A stretch of 49,986 bases of DNA, from the NCBI GenBank assembly GCA_002420315.1, contig DIHU01000020.1, forward strand, positions 3,262-53,247. Direction: 5' to 3'. Under the pieces are notes generated by a model. The model was not told the origin of the DNA. It searched no databases and worked only from the letters and a program-made list of their open reading frames with translations. Shown here one piece after another: positions 15,551-25,032 of the stretch; within the stretch, counting starts at the first letter, position 1; the number at the start of each line of letters is the position of its first letter. The DNA is from Akkermansiaceae bacterium UBA5688 (GTDB lineage Bacteria > Verrucomicrobiota > Verrucomicrobiia > Verrucomicrobiales > Akkermansiaceae). Made by a program: the position numbers and the translations under genes.

Positions 15551-16588
15551 GTGCAAAGTGATCTTCGCGCTGTCCTCCAATACGTTCCGTTCTTCCGCGG
15601 GAAGACCTTCGTGTTAGTGATTGACGCTGCTAGGATGCCAGAACTTGCTCTCGCAGAGTCCTTACTTGATCTGATTGCGCTCCAGCAAATTGGGGTGAAC
15701 CTAGTTTTGGTTTCTATAGGAAATGGAGAGGGTCAGATTGGTCATCTTTTGATCGATGGTGAGCTAAAGTGGCAATCAGCTGAATTCGAAAAAGATCATG
15801 TTAAATCGATTTTGGATCGTGGTCAATTGGCTCTGATAGAGAGGCCTGGGTTGGAGAGTCTCGGAGATGAATTAGTAGAGTTTTCCAGTTCGCTAGGGGC
15901 CTTTAAGTTAATCGTATTCCTTTCCGAACAGGTGTCGGGTGGGAATGCCATTTCGAGCGAGGATGCCCGCAAGTGGAAAGGTGAGGGACAGGGTTTATTA
16001 CATCGTGCTGCTGAAGTTTGTATTCTCGGGGTTCCTCGTGTTCATCTTCTGAACGAGAATCACCAGGGTGTGCTGATGGACGAGCTTTTCTCTAATGAAG
16101 GTGTTGGGGTGATGGTTTACGCCGATGACTATCTTTCAATTCGAGCGATTGCGCCCGAAGATATTGCAGAATTACTAGCGATGGTAGGGCGCTCAATTCG
16201 GGATGCCCACCTCGTTCCACGTTCTTATGAAGAAATTGAAAACGCGCTCGATGACTTTCTAGTAATGACGATTGATGGCAATGTGGTTGGTTGTGTTGCC
16301 TTACATTGCTCTGAGGACCCTAGGTGCGCTGAGATCGCCTGCCTCTACGTGAAACAAAGTCATGGCGGACAGGGTTATGGTCAACTACTTGTAAAAGCTG
16401 CTGAACAACAAGCCCTTGAGCTTGGAATTCCTTGGGTTTTTGCACTCAGCACTAGGGCCATTGATTTTTTCCTAGAGCAGCTAGGCTATCAGCCCTGCCC
16501 AATTGAAGTGATACCAGTTTGCCGGCAGGAGAGGCTGAGGTCGACAGGCAGGGAATCGTTGGTAGTTCGAAAGACGATATCCTCATGA
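15551..16588 (+). CDS. argA: ArgA-like N-acetylglutamate synthase with shortened kinase-fold domain
   Basis: Predicted to make N-acetyl-L-glutamate from acetyl-CoA and glutamate, the first step of arginine synthesis. Residues 1-190 resemble the amino-acid-kinase-fold domain of ArgA (VPFFRGKTFVLVIDA at the start; VPRVHLLNE then LMDELFSNEGVGVMV at the end). That domain is about 100 residues shorter than in E. coli ArgA, and the usual GG after the first strand reads DAA. Residues 195-345 are a GNAT domain: LSIRAIAPED, LVPRSYEEIE, an acetyl-CoA loop HGGQGYGQ at 271-278, and FFLEQLGYQPC. GTG at 15551 is the only reasonable start, since an in-frame TAA lies at 15539-15541. It may instead be an acetyltransferase of another specificity, but the joined halves favour the ArgA family. 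Confidence 0.68.
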   Translation: MQSDLRAVLQYVPFFRGKTFVLVIDAARMPELALAESLLDLIALQQIGVNLVLVSIGNGEGQIGHLLIDGELKWQSAEFEKDHVKSILDRGQLALIERPGLESLGDELVEFSSSLGAFKLIVFLSEQVSGGNAISSEDARKWKGEGQGLLHRAAEVCILGVPRVHLLNENHQGVLMDELFSNEGVGVMVYADDYLSIRAIAPEDIAELLAMVGRSIRDAHLVPRSYEEIENALDDFLVMTIDGNVVGCVALHCSEDPRCAEIACLYVKQSHGGQGYGQLLVKAAEQQALELGIPWVFALSTRAIDFFLEQLGYQPCPIEVIPVCRQERLRSTGRESLVVRKTISS

Positions 16589-16589
16589 T

Positions 16590-18830
16590 TTATTCTTCAA
16601 GAAGCCCGGCGGACAAACGCTGGAAGGTCTCTGCGTCGATGAGGAAGTAGCTCGGGTTTGTATCCGTCTTGCCAAACAGAAGTTTGTTCGACTTACCCTC
16701 GATTATTTTAGAGATTTTCAGCTCGCGTTGCACCGTTCCAATTGGTTTTCCACTATCATCGATTTCCTCAACTAGAACCTCGATCTTAAGGTCGGGTTCG
16801 ACCAGACGACTAGCTGCATCCTCGACTGCTGGGCCAATCCACTTTTTAACCTCAACGTCTGTGAGTTTTTTGAGAAGTTTTTCGGCTTTATTTATGTTGA
16901 GGAGTGCTGTGACATCCTCATTTGATCGAGTGGCGGACCATTCCGAGGCATAAAAATTATAGGTAAGGTTGAGGCTAGGTTCCCCCCTTTTTTTGACTGA
17001 GAGTCCATTAATCTCAAACCGGTTAATATTCCAAAGTCGTTCACCTTTCCATTGATAGCCCTCAAGGGGCATTTGGCCGATTATTTCAGCTCCAATTTCA
17101 ACAACGTGTGGAGTGTGTCCCCCTTGCTCGTCGAGCCGGTTCACAAAAAAATGCCGTGCGTTCACTTTTCCCAAGTGGAGTGTGACATCATTAAATTTTA
17201 TAATCTTTGGTTTATCTAGACCTAGTAATTCCAGTCCGGTTGCCGGGGCAGTCAAGGTGTTGCCGGGACGGGCCACGATTTGTAGTTCAGGATTCTTTTC
17301 ACCTTTGACGCCTGCTTTATAAGCTTCCTCAGAGATCTCAAGCGGGCGTCCATTATTCGAGCGACGGGCGAAGTATTGAGGTCGGAGTTTTTCGCCCACA
17401 ACGAAGTTTGCTAGTTTGCCGTCTTTGAGGTTGATCGAAATTTTTCGGATAGGTTGATCAAGACCGTATTCGGAAGGGTCGGTGGAGGCGTCGTTCGTAA
17501 ACCCCTTTACCTCACTTTTAAAGAGGGCTTTAAATAGTTCGTTGATTTGAAAGATGTTGGCTGGTCCATCATAGTCAGGTCTTCCAGAGGTTGAGAGTTC
17601 ATCATGCCCTACTCTGGCATACCACCGTCGCGCACGTTCGTGGGGATTCATCTCAAGGGTGAGGTCAGCTTCACGGCCTGTGAAGTCGCCGATCTTGACC
17701 GACTCTACCTGACTAACCTGAAGGGAAGTCATCGTGCGGCTACGGATTAAATTCACGCTGCGGGGAATATTATCGAGAACAGTGCCTGGTCCTTTTGGGA
17801 CTAAAAGAATGGCTGATCGTTTTTTATCTGGCGCTTCTAAAGTGATTACGGGAATTGTTGAGGCCTGATCATTTTCTGGAGGGTAAAATATCGCCGTAAT
17901 CGGACGACTCAAGGAGCCATCTGGAAGAATATATCGAACGCTAATGGTGAAGTTGATATTGTCTGGGAGAGGATCTGGAAGGGCGAGGGCAGATTCATCG
18001 AGAACCGCATTTGCCTGAAGGGCAGCAAGACCGCCAATGATCTTGTTAATTGTTTCGGGGCTGCAAGCAAGCTCGTAGGGCTTAGCAATTGCCCACTCGT
18101 CAGTCTTTGAGAGGGCTTTGCGCTTAATCGTGATTTCGGAATTCTTCTCTCTAAAAGTGATTTCTCCAGCGAAGGCCGGTGAGTTATAGAAAACTCGATG
18201 GTCGCGAAATAGGCGCAAACCGTTCGAAAAAAGGTCCCTCATTTTCACGGTCCTTAGGTTAGGATTCGCGAAGTCGGAGCAGACATAAAGATAGGCTTCC
18301 TGATTTTCCTTCGCCGGTTGTATGATCAGGGTGGGGAAGCTTGGAGGAGGTTTCGTGGGATCTTCTGATTTGTAATTAGGGTCAAAACCCCGCCAGCTTG
18401 TGTAGCGCCCCATCTTAAAGTGGCACAAGGAATTCCCCTGTTTATCAAATAACTCGACTTCGATTTTATCCTTCTTGAGCCCGTATTCAGAAAGATTTTC
18501 CACATCCTCACGTTTGATCACATCCTCGATTTGCAAGCGGGCCGAAAAATCAATAAGTGAGCGAACAGTGCGGGCATCGGCATAGTCATCCCATGGCTCT
18601 TTGATGAGCCAGCTTCCGCCCGCTTTGACGATCTTTCCGCGGGTCCCATCGTTATTGAGGATATGGATACTTCCTACGTTTGTCGGATCGAATTGATAAA
18701 TCGTTTCGCCATGCTTCAGCGGCGGAGCCCCAAAGATGAAATGTAAATTGCCGTTGAGTTGATGCATCACCGCAAGAAAACCCAGTCCGGCTGTGATCAG
18801 AGTGATGAACAAGGTGGGGAGAATTCTCAT
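16590..18830 (-). CDS. DUF4340 domain-containing protein of the GldG-type ABC operon
   Basis: A 746-residue protein with one N-terminal membrane helix (about residues 5-23, FITLITAGLGFLAVMHQL) and a long extracytoplasmic part. Repeated units of the DUF4340 type can be seen (VGSIHILNNDGTRGKIVKAGGSWLI near residues 52-76; a similar block near 370-480, ESVKIGDFTGREADLTLEM). The family's function is not settled. The protein is nearly always encoded as the last gene of an ABC ATPase-permease-GldG operon, as here: it starts 11 bases after the GldG-like stop. It may be the periplasmic part of that complex. The stop is two bases from that of the convergent argA-like gene. Confidence 0.78.
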   Translation of the reverse strand: MRILPTLFITLITAGLGFLAVMHQLNGNLHFIFGAPPLKHGETIYQFDPTNVGSIHILNNDGTRGKIVKAGGSWLIKEPWDDYADARTVRSLIDFSARLQIEDVIKREDVENLSEYGLKKDKIEVELFDKQGNSLCHFKMGRYTSWRGFDPNYKSEDPTKPPPSFPTLIIQPAKENQEAYLYVCSDFANPNLRTVKMRDLFSNGLRLFRDHRVFYNSPAFAGEITFREKNSEITIKRKALSKTDEWAIAKPYELACSPETINKIIGGLAALQANAVLDESALALPDPLPDNINFTISVRYILPDGSLSRPITAIFYPPENDQASTIPVITLEAPDKKRSAILLVPKGPGTVLDNIPRSVNLIRSRTMTSLQVSQVESVKIGDFTGREADLTLEMNPHERARRWYARVGHDELSTSGRPDYDGPANIFQINELFKALFKSEVKGFTNDASTDPSEYGLDQPIRKISINLKDGKLANFVVGEKLRPQYFARRSNNGRPLEISEEAYKAGVKGEKNPELQIVARPGNTLTAPATGLELLGLDKPKIIKFNDVTLHLGKVNARHFFVNRLDEQGGHTPHVVEIGAEIIGQMPLEGYQWKGERLWNINRFEINGLSVKKRGEPSLNLTYNFYASEWSATRSNEDVTALLNINKAEKLLKKLTDVEVKKWIGPAVEDAASRLVEPDLKIEVLVEEIDDSGKPIGTVQRELKISKIIEGKSNKLLFGKTDTNPSYFLIDAETFQRLSAGLLEE

Positions 18831-18841
18831 GGCATCGAAAA

Positions 18842-20401
18842 TTAGGCCCTACGGATATTCCAGACAAACATTGCAACTAGAAATAGGCCCACTGGGATGA
18901 AAAAGAGGATAATGTTACTCAGAAACTTTATGTCGTCTTTGATGAGGTTGAGTTTCCGACGTTGGAGACTTCTGGGGCCAATCCCCATGAGTTCTTCGCG
19001 ACCGAGAAGCCAATAAGTTGAATTCTTAACGAAATCGAGTTGCTCATTGCCAAGACGAGCTGGATCGAGAAAGTCCGAAGTGGAAAGAACAATCATCTTG
19101 GAAATGTTCGGTGCGGTATTATCGGAATTAGCATTTCCGCGGATGACAGCTGCTCCGATGGAAAGAGGCCCGCTGTAGTCGGAGTCATCGTCGTATTTCG
19201 GGTTGGCCTTTTTGTAGTCCGTTTCACCCCAGAAGTCGGGGGCAGTCTCGATTAGGCTGTAAGCCTGAATTCGGTTGGCAACGAGGTCTTCTGCTCCCTC
19301 CCGCACCTCAAGGCTGCCGACGCGCCCCTCGAAGGGGACGGATTTCATTTCCAGGCTTCCATTTACTCCGAGCCCGGCTCCAACGGTAAAGGTGGCGAGG
19401 ACTTGGTTTTCAGTCCGACCATGTCTAGTTCGAATTATCCGGTCGTCACGAGGAGTGACCCCATTTTTTCGAAGAAATGCTCGTAAATTAACGGGGCGAG
19501 TCGTTGGGTTTAGATATGCGATGATCGCGGAGGAAGGACGTTTCCAGTAGCTCTCGAGAACTTCGATTTCTTTCGGCTCAAAATCATATTCTGGAGCCAC
19601 AATTACAAGGCCTTCGGCGTTCTCAGGGATCCTATCAACTTGTGAAATCTTAAGAGGAAGGAGATAAACATTTTGCTTTTGAAGAGCTTCACGAATGACC
19701 TGCAAGGGTGAGCCGGCAGCAGTGACCTCAAGATCGCTTTTGTCCTCGACGAGATACATAATACGGGGCTTTCCCTCGATGGCGGATTGAAGCATCGAGC
19801 TTAGTAAGTCTTCATCCTGGTAGCCTACGATACGTCTTTGATTATTTATATCAGTTCTGCTGATCACCATCGAGCTTGCGGGAAGATAGCGCAAATGACT
19901 GGTGACATCCTCGGTAGCCTCGACCGAATTTGCAGATGCTCCTTTCCGTGCATCTATGATAAAGATGTCGTCTTCGAATAGTTTGTCGGCGAGGAGATCT
20001 CCGTAATTATTCTGAATTTCAAAAGCCCGATCCTTGTCACGGATGGGATCGAGATACTCCAGTTTTACCTTTCCTTTTGAAAGTCGCTCGTATTCCTCAA
20101 CCACTGGGCGCAAACGCGAATAGTGCGGAGATGATTTACGAAGAGCTGCAATAATTTTGATAGGCTCTTCTCGGTCCATCACTCCAGAGGATCTGAGGAG
20201 ATTTTCAGTTGCTTCAGAGACTGTGAAATCGCTCCTTTCACTAAGATCCTTACGAGTTTGGTAAGTGAAAGCAAGATAGTAGATGAATACTAGGGAAAGA
20301 ATCGCGAAGACGATTTGAAGGACCGCTCGCACGCCGAGCCCAAGTTTTTTGACGGGTTGCGGCGGGGGTGCCATATCGAAGTGTGAATCTTTGTCAGCCA
20401 T
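18842..20401 (-). CDS. GldG-family ABC transporter auxiliary protein
   Basis: A 519-residue protein with an N-terminal membrane helix (about 25-47, VLQIVFAILSLVFIYYLAF) and a C-terminal one (about 495-516, NIILFFIPVGLFLVAMFVW). The part between is an ABC_transp_aux/GldG-type domain with alternating strands: EPIKIIAALRKSSPHY, KVKLEYLDPIRD, GKPRIMYLVEDKSD and EGLVIVAPEYDFEPKEIEVLESYW. In gliding Bacteroidota GldG works with GldA and GldF. In other phyla the same set is common, but its substrate is unknown. It sits 12 bases after the permease gene and 11 before the DUF4340 gene. Confidence 0.82.
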   Translation of the reverse strand: MADKDSHFDMAPPPQPVKKLGLGVRAVLQIVFAILSLVFIYYLAFTYQTRKDLSERSDFTVSEATENLLRSSGVMDREEPIKIIAALRKSSPHYSRLRPVVEEYERLSKGKVKLEYLDPIRDKDRAFEIQNNYGDLLADKLFEDDIFIIDARKGASANSVEATEDVTSHLRYLPASSMVISRTDINNQRRIVGYQDEDLLSSMLQSAIEGKPRIMYLVEDKSDLEVTAAGSPLQVIREALQKQNVYLLPLKISQVDRIPENAEGLVIVAPEYDFEPKEIEVLESYWKRPSSAIIAYLNPTTRPVNLRAFLRKNGVTPRDDRIIRTRHGRTENQVLATFTVGAGLGVNGSLEMKSVPFEGRVGSLEVREGAEDLVANRIQAYSLIETAPDFWGETDYKKANPKYDDDSDYSGPLSIGAAVIRGNANSDNTAPNISKMIVLSTSDFLDPARLGNEQLDFVKNSTYWLLGREELMGIGPRSLQRRKLNLIKDDIKFLSNIILFFIPVGLFLVAMFVWNIRRA

Positions 20402-20413
20402 GGTTCCTAAGGA

Positions 20414-21166
20414 TCAGGGTTTCCAGCGTCGGAAATCAAGGATGTGAAAAGTGAGGAAAAGGAAGAAAACGGCCGTTGCGATATAATAAACAATGGTTCC
20501 GGTGTTGATTAGCCCCCTCGTGAAATCCACTAAATGACGGGGAGAGGAGATGAAATTAAAAAAATCGGCTGCCGGGATTTGCTCTCCAAAGAAATTGGGG
20601 ATTAGTCCCAGAAACATATGGAAAATCAGGATAAATGTACAGACGACTCCGGCAATGATTTGACTAGAAGTGAGGGCCGAAGCAAGACAGCCGTAAGCAG
20701 TAAAGAGCATTCCCATGAGCGCGATAATCAGGAACGCCCCAACCAAGTCTCCATTCGTGAATGGTGGCGGAACATCGGTTAGAGCAGTGAAAAGATAAAA
20801 GTGGGCACCCGCTGTAATCCAGAGGGTTAGAAAAGTTGTGTAAGATGCTAAGAACTTGGATGAAACGACCTGCCAAGTCCGGACCGGAGCAGTGAGGAGT
20901 CCTTCAATGGTTCCCGATCGGTTTTCTTCCGAGAAAAGTCTCATGGTGAGGACTGGAAAAAGGAATAAGAAATAGATATTAAAGATCGGCGAGTTGAAGA
21001 CCACGGATACGAGGCTTTCGGCGACGGCATTGTCCGAGAATTCTTTAAAGGTCGCAGTAAGGGCGAACCCCTGCATGAGAGATGCAAAGCAAAGAATAAG
21101 CCAGCCGAAGGGGCTGAGGAAATATGATTTTAATTCCTTAAAATAGAGGATCCTAAAAATGCGCAT
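20414..21166 (-). CDS. ABC-2 type transporter permease (GldF-like)
   Basis: A 250-residue integral membrane protein with six predicted helices, in the usual ABC-2/GldF layout: an N-terminal amphipathic stretch (IFRILYFKELKSYF), a first helix GWLILCFASLMQGFAL, and a long loop with the conserved LLTAPVRTWQVVSSKFLAS segment that couples to the ATPase. Predicted to form the membrane channel of the complex encoded with the ATPase and GldG-like genes. Spacing to both neighbours is 12 bases, indicating one transcript. Confidence 0.85.
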   Translation of the reverse strand: MRIFRILYFKELKSYFLSPFGWLILCFASLMQGFALTATFKEFSDNAVAESLVSVVFNSPIFNIYFLFLFPVLTMRLFSEENRSGTIEGLLTAPVRTWQVVSSKFLASYTTFLTLWITAGAHFYLFTALTDVPPPFTNGDLVGAFLIIALMGMLFTAYGCLASALTSSQIIAGVVCTFILIFHMFLGLIPNFFGEQIPAADFFNFISSPRHLVDFTRGLINTGTIVYYIATAVFFLFLTFHILDFRRWKP

Positions 21167-21178
21167 GAGAGGGATGAC

Positions 21179-22111
21179 TTAATCTTTGCGGGTGAGTTCA
21201 ATAAAAACTTCCTCGAGAGTGCCAATCCGACGACTCAGAGAACGAAGAGGCCACTTTTTCTCAGCGACAAGCCTGCCCAATTTTAGGCGGGTGTCTGTTT
21301 TTGGAGCGGCGAAGACGGTGAAGCGATTCCAGTCATCATGAAGTGATTCCCCAACTACTCTGGTAACTTCTTCGATCTGGGAAATACTCTCCTCGACTTC
21401 AGGCTTGGGAGCCTGAAGCTCAACAGTTACACGACCGGCACGCCGCATCGAACTGACAAGGTTTTCGGGAGTGTCGGCAGCCTTGATTTTGCCCTCGTCA
21501 ATAATAACGACCTTGTTACAGGTCATTTCGACCTCACTAAGGATATGGGTTGAAATTAGAATCGTATGCTTTTCTCCGAGATTTTTTATAAGTCGACGAA
21601 TCGCACGAATCTGGTTGGGGTCAAGACCGTTGGTCGGCTCGTCTAAAATTAGTAAATCGGGCTCGTGAATGAGCGCATCAGCCAATCCAACTCGTTGACG
21701 GTATCCTTTGGAAAGGGTCTTGATCATTTTTCGGCGGACATGGCTGAGTCCGCAGGTTTCCATCACCTCTCCCATACGTCTGCGGAGACGACCCCCGGAT
21801 AGACCACGGAGACCGCCTCTAAAGCGGAGATATTCCTTAACCCTCATGTCGGTATATAGGGGCACGTTTTCAGGCATGTAGCCGATTTTCTTTCGCACTT
21901 CCAGGGACTCCCTAAAAATATCTTTTCCTGCGATTCGCGCAGCACCCGATGTGGGCGGAAGGAAACCAGTTAACATTTTGAGGGTGGTTGACTTGCCTGC
22001 CCCATTTGGACCCAAAAAGCCAACTATCTCTCCACGAGTGACCTCGAAAGAGATTTGATCGACAGCCTTTTGGCGCCCATAGCTTTTACTGAGATTTGAA
22101 ATCTCGATCAT
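21179..22111 (-). CDS. ABC transporter ATP-binding protein (GldA-like)
   Basis: A 310-residue cytoplasmic ATPase. Walker A is GPNGAGKST at 34-42, the signature motif is LSKGY at 133-137 in place of LSGGQ (usual in the CcmA/GldA group), Walker B is LLILDE at 153-158, and the switch His is in STHILSE. About 85 residues after the core form the C-terminal extension seen in ABC-2 ATPases. It is the first gene of the four-gene operon. The ATG is preceded directly by a run of nine A residues (22112-22120 on the minus strand) with no Shine-Dalgarno sequence, so initiation may rely on an unstructured A-rich leader. Confidence 0.9.
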   Translation of the reverse strand: MIEISNLSKSYGRQKAVDQISFEVTRGEIVGFLGPNGAGKSTTLKMLTGFLPPTSGAARIAGKDIFRESLEVRKKIGYMPENVPLYTDMRVKEYLRFRGGLRGLSGGRLRRRMGEVMETCGLSHVRRKMIKTLSKGYRQRVGLADALIHEPDLLILDEPTNGLDPNQIRAIRRLIKNLGEKHTILISTHILSEVEMTCNKVVIIDEGKIKAADTPENLVSSMRRAGRVTVELQAPKPEVEESISQIEEVTRVVGESLHDDWNRFTVFAAPKTDTRLKLGRLVAEKKWPLRSLSRRIGTLEEVFIELTRKD

Positions 22112-22238
22112 TTTTTTTTTAGAGAATCGTTGGTGTGGGTTGACTCGCTCTTCTGTGCGGCTTACCTAACGGTATTGTTTTGGTTGTTCCAAGCATGAAA
22201 GTCATTCTATCGCGATAAACGTTCTTTCCCTATAATAC

Positions 22239-25025
22239 ATGTCCTCTCATATCTCGTCCCGGTTTAATGCCGAACTTTTGGAGCAAAAATACGCGCTATG
22301 GAATGCTGACCCAAGCTCGGTTGAAGGAGATTGGGCTGCGTTTTTCGAGGGATTTGAACTCGGATCGGCGGTTCCCAGAAAAGGTGGACCCAAGGGACAA
22401 CCTGCCGTGGCGCATGATTCGGCTGGTCTTGATCAGCCGCTTTCCGAGGAACAGCTTTCATTCAGGGGAAAAGTTGTGAGTTTGGTCTACAATTATCGAA
22501 CCCTGGGTCACACTCAAGCCCACATCAATCCCTTGCAAAACTCCGGGCCCGTCAACCCGCGCCTTGAATTAAAGACTTTCGGCTTCACGAGCGAGGACCT
22601 AGATAGGGAAGCTGCGACTCAGTTTTTCCGCGACGGACAGACTTTTAAGTTAAGTGATTTAGAAATATCACTTAAAAAGACCTATTCAGGAAAGACCGGC
22701 TTTGAGTTTATGCACATCCACAACACGCAAGTTCGTGATTGGATTCGCCGTCGGATCGAGGATAAGGTTTACTCTCCACCAATTAGCAATGACGATAGCA
22801 AGAAAGCTCTTCGTTGGTTGATGGAATCCGAGCTTTTTGAAAGTTTCCTTGGCAAGAAATTCCTTGGCGAGAAAAGATTTTCATTGGAGGGGAGTGAGGG
22901 ACTCATGATTCTTTTGAATCGCATTCTTGAAGGTTGCCCTTCTTCTGGAATCAAGGAAATAGAGATGGGTATGGCCCACCGGGGACGTCTAAACGTCCTC
23001 GCTCATTTCGTGAAGAAGTCTATTTCCACGCTTCTTTACGAGTTCACACCGAATTACGTTCCCGATCTCGTTGCTGGCGACGGTGATGTCAAATACCACC
23101 TCGGATATGAAAAAGTTCGTAAATTAGAAGATGGGGAGGTTCGAGTAAGTCTGGCGGCTAACCCTAGCCATCTCGAGGCGGTCAATCCAGTTGTCGAGGG
23201 AAAGGCCCGGGCGCGCCAACGAATGATCGGAGATGATGGAGCACAAACTGACCGAAAAGTAGTTCTTCCTCTTTTGATTCATGGTGACGCCGCTTTTGCT
23301 GGACAGGGGCCGGTTGCCGAGGTTCTTAATCTCTCCCAACTCGCTGGTTACCGGACTGGGGGAACAATCCACTTGGTCGTGAACAATCAGATTGGATTTA
23401 CAACCATGCCAGAGGATGCACGTTCCTCGGCTTATGCGACTGATGTCGCTAAAATGATTGAAGCACCTATTTTACACGTGAATGGTGAACGTCCAGAGGA
23501 GTTGATTTGGGCGGCAGAATTTGCCCTCGAATTTCGTCAAATTTGGGGCCGCGATGTTGTCATCGATATGTATTGTTACCGCCGTCAAGGCCATAACGAG
23601 ACTGATCAAGCCGCATTTACCCAACCTCATATCTACCGTAAGATTACTGGGCGTAAGACCGTTGGTCAGCTTTATCTCGACGAGCTAATTGCCTCCAGAA
23701 TTCTCAGCGTTGGAGAGGGACAAGAGATTCACGATGAGATATGGAGCGGTCTTGATACTGGTCTAGAAGAGATGCGCAAGAACGAACAGGAAGGGAATCT
23801 TGATGCTTATACGGGTTCTACCGCAGAGACGCAGCCGCCGTATTCTCATGATCCTGTTATAACAGGGGTTTCCCTAGATCGCCTTCAACATATTGGCAGA
23901 GTCCTCACGACAATTCCTGAGGGCTTTCAGCTTCACCCAACGCTTGCCAAACGCTTTATACCACGCCGCGGCGAAGCTTTGCTGAATGGCGGGCCATTTG
24001 ACTGGGCTTTTGCAGAGGCCCTCGCCTTTGGTGGCTTGTTAACTGAAGGCTTTCCTGTGCGTCTTTCGGGTCAGGATTGTCGAAGGGGAACCTTTAGTCA
24101 GCGCCACGCGGTTTTTTATGATTACGAAACACGAGAACGCTACGTTCCCCTGAGTAATATCAGCGATGATCAGGAGAAATTTTGCGTCTATAATAGTCTT
24201 CTCTCGGAAGCTGCCGTGCTTGGATTCGATTATGGCTACACTTTGGGTTGCCCAAAAATGTTGATTATCTGGGAGGCACAATTTGGCGACTTTGCGAATG
24301 GTGCACAGGTATTGATTGATCAATTTATTTCCTCAGCGGAATCGAAATGGCAAACCCCAAGTTCGCTCGTAATGCTTCTTCCACATGGGTATGAGGGTAT
24401 GGGGCCTGAGCACTCAAGTGCCCGGCTTGAGAGGTTTCTACAACTGTGTGCTGAGAAAAACATGATTGTAGGTAATTTTACGACACCAGCTCAATATTTT
24501 CATGCTCTACGCCGCCAAAAACATTCTCCGACCCGAAAACCTTTAGTCGTGATGACTCCCAAGAGTCTTTTAACTAATCCGCGAGCGGTCTCTCAGGTTG
24601 AAGATTTCCTCGATGATACTTCATTTCAAGAAGTTCTCCCTGATAACTATGGCTTCGAAAAGCCAGAGAACGTCTCCCGGGTCGTTTTCTGCTCCGGCAA
24701 GGTCTATTACGACATCATCGCCTATCGTGAAGAAAACGGGATCAAAAACGTGGCGATCGTTCGTATCGAGCAATTATACCCATTTCATATCGAGGCAGTG
24801 AAGCAGGCAATTAGTCCATACAGCTCCGCAAAGAAGTTTGTCTGGTGCCAAGAGGAACCGCTTAATATGGGAGCTTGGAGTTATATCCAGCCAAGACTCA
24901 AGAAGGCAACTGGCCGCGGTGTTCGTTATGCTGCCCGAGATAGAGCTTCAAGTCCTTCTACTGGCTCTAAAGCCGTACATAAACGCGAGCAAAAGATGCT
25001 CTGCGAAGAAGCCTTTTCAGTTTAA
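22239..25025 (+). CDS. sucA: 2-oxoglutarate dehydrogenase E1 component
   Basis: Thiamin diphosphate-dependent decarboxylase of the TCA-cycle 2-oxoglutarate dehydrogenase complex. The 928-residue length matches E. coli SucA (933). The N-terminal E2-binding segment is present (SSRFNAELLEQKYALW, WAAFFEGFELG). The catalytic half shows EMGMAHRGRLNVLAH, HGDAAFAGQG, VNNQIGFTT with the metal/ThDP-binding region around it, and RRQGHNETDQAAFTQPHIY. The C-terminal transketolase-like domain has EAQFGDFANGAQVLIDQF, followed by HGYEGMGPEHSSARLERFLQ. It is followed by sucB seven bases after its stop. No lipoamide dehydrogenase (E3) gene is in the window. Confidence 0.96.
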   Translation: MSSHISSRFNAELLEQKYALWNADPSSVEGDWAAFFEGFELGSAVPRKGGPKGQPAVAHDSAGLDQPLSEEQLSFRGKVVSLVYNYRTLGHTQAHINPLQNSGPVNPRLELKTFGFTSEDLDREAATQFFRDGQTFKLSDLEISLKKTYSGKTGFEFMHIHNTQVRDWIRRRIEDKVYSPPISNDDSKKALRWLMESELFESFLGKKFLGEKRFSLEGSEGLMILLNRILEGCPSSGIKEIEMGMAHRGRLNVLAHFVKKSISTLLYEFTPNYVPDLVAGDGDVKYHLGYEKVRKLEDGEVRVSLAANPSHLEAVNPVVEGKARARQRMIGDDGAQTDRKVVLPLLIHGDAAFAGQGPVAEVLNLSQLAGYRTGGTIHLVVNNQIGFTTMPEDARSSAYATDVAKMIEAPILHVNGERPEELIWAAEFALEFRQIWGRDVVIDMYCYRRQGHNETDQAAFTQPHIYRKITGRKTVGQLYLDELIASRILSVGEGQEIHDEIWSGLDTGLEEMRKNEQEGNLDAYTGSTAETQPPYSHDPVITGVSLDRLQHIGRVLTTIPEGFQLHPTLAKRFIPRRGEALLNGGPFDWAFAEALAFGGLLTEGFPVRLSGQDCRRGTFSQRHAVFYDYETRERYVPLSNISDDQEKFCVYNSLLSEAAVLGFDYGYTLGCPKMLIIWEAQFGDFANGAQVLIDQFISSAESKWQTPSSLVMLLPHGYEGMGPEHSSARLERFLQLCAEKNMIVGNFTTPAQYFHALRRQKHSPTRKPLVVMTPKSLLTNPRAVSQVEDFLDDTSFQEVLPDNYGFEKPENVSRVVFCSGKVYYDIIAYREENGIKNVAIVRIEQLYPFHIEAVKQAISPYSSAKKFVWCQEEPLNMGAWSYIQPRLKKATGRGVRYAARDRASSPSTGSKAVHKREQKMLCEEAFSV

Positions 25026-25032
25026 TAGACCC

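Noticed and set aside
22231..22236. Perfect TATAAT two bases before the sucA ATG
   Set aside because: A -10 box here would place the transcription start inside the coding sequence, and no -35 box lies at the right distance.
24838..25032. In-frame upstream extension of sucB into the end of sucA
   Set aside because: The extra residues are out-of-frame sucA sequence; the E2 protein begins at the canonical MSHQIKIPPVGES after the sucA stop.
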